7,621 bases of DNA, from contig JAEEKM010000235.1 in assembly GCA_016282455.1 (NCBI GenBank), positions 1-7,621 on the forward strand, read 5' to 3'. Position 1 is the first letter of the stretch, and the number at the start of each line of letters is the position of its first letter. Position numbers and translations under genes: made by a program. The notes beneath the pieces are model-generated. The model was given only the letters and a program-made list of their open reading frames with translations, was not told where the DNA came from and did no database searches. The stretch comes from Treponema sp. Lineage in GTDB: Bacteria > Spirochaetota > Spirochaetia > Treponematales > Treponemataceae. Of the stretch, positions 6,801 through 7,621 are shown piece after piece.

Positions 6801-7621
6801 CAACAGACTTTACCGTGCAGCCGCTTTTGTGAGTGAAATGCCCAACCTGGAACTTGTTCAGCTTACAAGTTTTGGCTGCGGACTTGATGCCGTTACTGCC
6901 GACCAGGTGGATGAAATCATGCGTGCAAAGTCCAGAATGTACACCCTTATTAAGATTGACGAGGGAAGTAACCTTGGTGCAGTTCGTATCCGCATCCGCT
7001 CTCTGATTGCAGCAGTTAAGGCTCGTGAAAGAAACCACAAGAAACTTGAGGTTAAGAGTGCCGCTTACCACCGCCAGATTTTTACTGAGGAGATGAAGTA
7101 CAAGCACACAATCCTTGCACCTCAGATGAGCCCCATTCACTTCCGTATTCTTTCTCAGGCCTTCCGTTATTCAGGCTACAACTTTGTGGTTCTTGATGCA
7201 GTGGATCCTGCGGCAGTGGAAACCGGTCTTAAATATGTAAACAATGATGCCTGTTATCCTTCCATTCTTGTTGCGGGGCAGATGATTGCAGCCCTTCAGA
7301 GCGGAAAGTATGACCTTAACAACACCAGCCTTATGATTACCCCGACAGGTGGCGGCTGCCGTGCTACAAACTACATTGGATTTATCCGCCGTGCCTTAAA
7401 TGATGCCGGTATGGGACAGATTCCGGTGGTAAGCCTTAGTGCAGGTGGTCTTGAGTCTAACCCTGGCTTTAAGATTACCTTCCCTCTGCTTCACCGTGCA
7501 ATGATGGCACTTATGACAGGCGACATCCTCATGCGTGTGCTTTACAGAACCCGTCCTTACGAAGCTGTGCCAGGTTCTGCCAATGCCCTTTATGAAAAGT
7601 GGAGTGCCCGTGCGGAACAGA
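3823..7621 (+). CDS. Giant acyl-CoA dehydratase activase fusion (two BadF/HgdC-type ATPase modules, DUF2229, COG3581-like), 3' end missing
   Basis: At least 1266 codons, open at the right edge. Related stand-alone activases hydrolyse ATP to push one low-potential electron into a 2-hydroxyacyl-CoA dehydratase or benzoyl-CoA reductase. Module 1 (~20-300) has DVGSTTVK (25-32), ELGGEDAK (124-131), GG at 237-238 and cysteines 147 and 186. Module 2 (~360-625) has DAGSTTTK (364-371), DIGGQDMK (459-466), GG at 577-578 and cysteines 484, 488 and 523. A charged linker (~285-358) joins them. Next comes a C-x2-C-x3-C motif (659, 662, 666) with Cys694 in GNRCERG, a probable iron-sulfur site. A DUF2229-like region follows (from ~755: IPRVRNMYENY, SVCYPGK Cys803, Cys828, Cys845, FGCGLD Cys1019). 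A COG3581-like part (from ~1087) has NDACYP Cys1144 and GGGCRATNY Cys1179. From memory full relatives are about 1400-1500 residues, so the end is probably near. They are cytosolic and widespread in anaerobes, but the substrate is unknown. The start at 3823 is supported by AAGGA and the promoter position. Confidence 0.93.
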   Translation, partial: MAENTPEMKISSIKSVVRPIRIGIDVGSTTVKVVALGEHDELLYGAYERHRADIRNTIITVVNNAFDKLEKELPLGASQTVSVKVTGSGGLSVSQWLNIPFIQEVVAATTAVRKIIPQTDVVIELGGEDAKITYFKGGVEQRMNGTCAGGTGAFIDQMAALLETDASGLNELARGASTIYPIAARCGVFAKTDVQPLINEGARREDIAASIFQAVVSQTISGLACGKPIRGHVAFLGGPLHFLDQLRERFVVTLKLTPEETIVPENSQLFVASGAAYSAEREIKCVPGVAPADEKETPLSFPTIAEFRENLKNLVGAEMEEVQRLEPLFENEEELAEFKTRHANEKALSGDLASASGPVFLGLDAGSTTTKAVLTDTEGRILWRFYDVNAGNPVDLAVRVLKDLYKILPKDCYIARAVSTGYGEALFQAALGVDAGEVETITHYRAADFFVPGVEFLLDIGGQDMKCLRMKDGAITSIQLNEACSSGCGSFLDNFARTMGMSVQEFSQIALLAKKPVDLGTRCTVFMNSRVKQAQKEGATVADISAGLSYSVIKNALFKVIKLRKASDIGRKVVVQGGTFNNDAVLRAFEKIAGVNVFRPDVAGLMGAYGSALIAQDQWEDLRRPKPDDPDQTPKFVKSNIASLDQLESFKVDLELKRCGKCSNNCLLTINTFTTEGADSGSRTVRKFITGNRCERGAELGAEAQVVDASNKEASQLDDSEDPKNLPNLFEWKYKRLFSYVPLKPEDAPCGDVGIPRVRNMYENYRLLFTFWTKLGFRVRLSPRSSRGIYERGLETIPSESVCYPGKIAHGHVESLLLQGIKFIFYPCAPYERQEDPGAGNHYNCPIVTSYPEVLRNNVEQLRQDSSILFMNPFLPIYDKDRLAERLYEELHKNFAKITFAMVKEAVEAAWTEQDKFKKEVQEKGEEAIEEVIRRGANGIVLSGRPYHLDPEINHGIPEMIHGLGLAVFTEDSVAHLGSIERPLRIIDQWTYHNRLYRAAAFVSEMPNLELVQLTSFGCGLDAVTADQVDEIMRAKSRMYTLIKIDEGSNLGAVRIRIRSLIAAVKARERNHKKLEVKSAAYHRQIFTEEMKYKHTILAPQMSPIHFRILSQAFRYSGYNFVVLDAVDPAAVETGLKYVNNDACYPSILVAGQMIAALQSGKYDLNNTSLMITPTGGGCRATNYIGFIRRALNDAGMGQIPVVSLSAGGLESNPGFKITFPLLHRAMMALMTGDILMRVLYRTRPYEAVPGSANALYEKWSARAEQ

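Overview
The window looks like chromosomal DNA of an anaerobic, host- or gut-associated Gram-negative bacterium, most plausibly a spirochaete of the Treponema type. The indications are a spirochaete-style lipoprotein signal on a surface beta-glucanase, an ATP-dependent iron-sulfur activase/dehydratase-type giant protein typical of strict anaerobes, and an intergenic repeat resembling ones I associate with Treponema and Bacteroidetes. This assignment is an inference from gene content and style; no RNA marker is present.

Layout. (1) Positions 1-770, plus strand: the last ~150 codons of a heavy-metal-type (P1B, CtpC-like) P-type ATPase, then a 101-residue stand-alone HMA_2-like protein three bases after its stop. 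They read as one metal-transport operon. (2) 935-2677, plus strand: a secreted lipoprotein with an unassigned beta-rich N-terminal domain, a three-repeat ricin-B/CBM13-like lectin and a C-terminal GH16 endo-beta-glucanase of the laminarinase type (EIDIME motif). A clear rho-independent terminator follows at 2714-2746. (3) 2863-3582, minus strand: a compact type II toxin-antitoxin pair, Phd/YefM-like antitoxin then PIN-domain (VapC/FitB-like) toxin. Its near-consensus promoter faces away from the next gene, and a perfect inverted repeat covers its translation start. (4) 3583-3822: a divergent control region with two palindromes, a dispersed repeat and a second recognisable promoter. (5) 3823 to the right edge, plus strand: at least 1266 codons of one open reading frame encoding a giant fusion of two tandem BadF/BcrA/HgdC-type ATPase (activase) modules, a four-cysteine motif, a DUF2229-like domain and a COG3581-like C-terminal domain. 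It has no stop in the window.

How the parts relate. The regions look like independent transcription units (metal pump, glucan degradation, toxin-antitoxin, ATP-driven low-potential electron transfer) rather than one pathway. The points most worth a second look are the activase fusion, whose two modules each carry a Cys-x38-Cys pair and could form an intramolecular version of the usual activase homodimer; the control hairpin over the antitoxin start; and a lysine replacing the near-invariant asparagine in the P-type ATPase hinge motif. I see no RNA gene, CRISPR array, insertion sequence or prophage gene.
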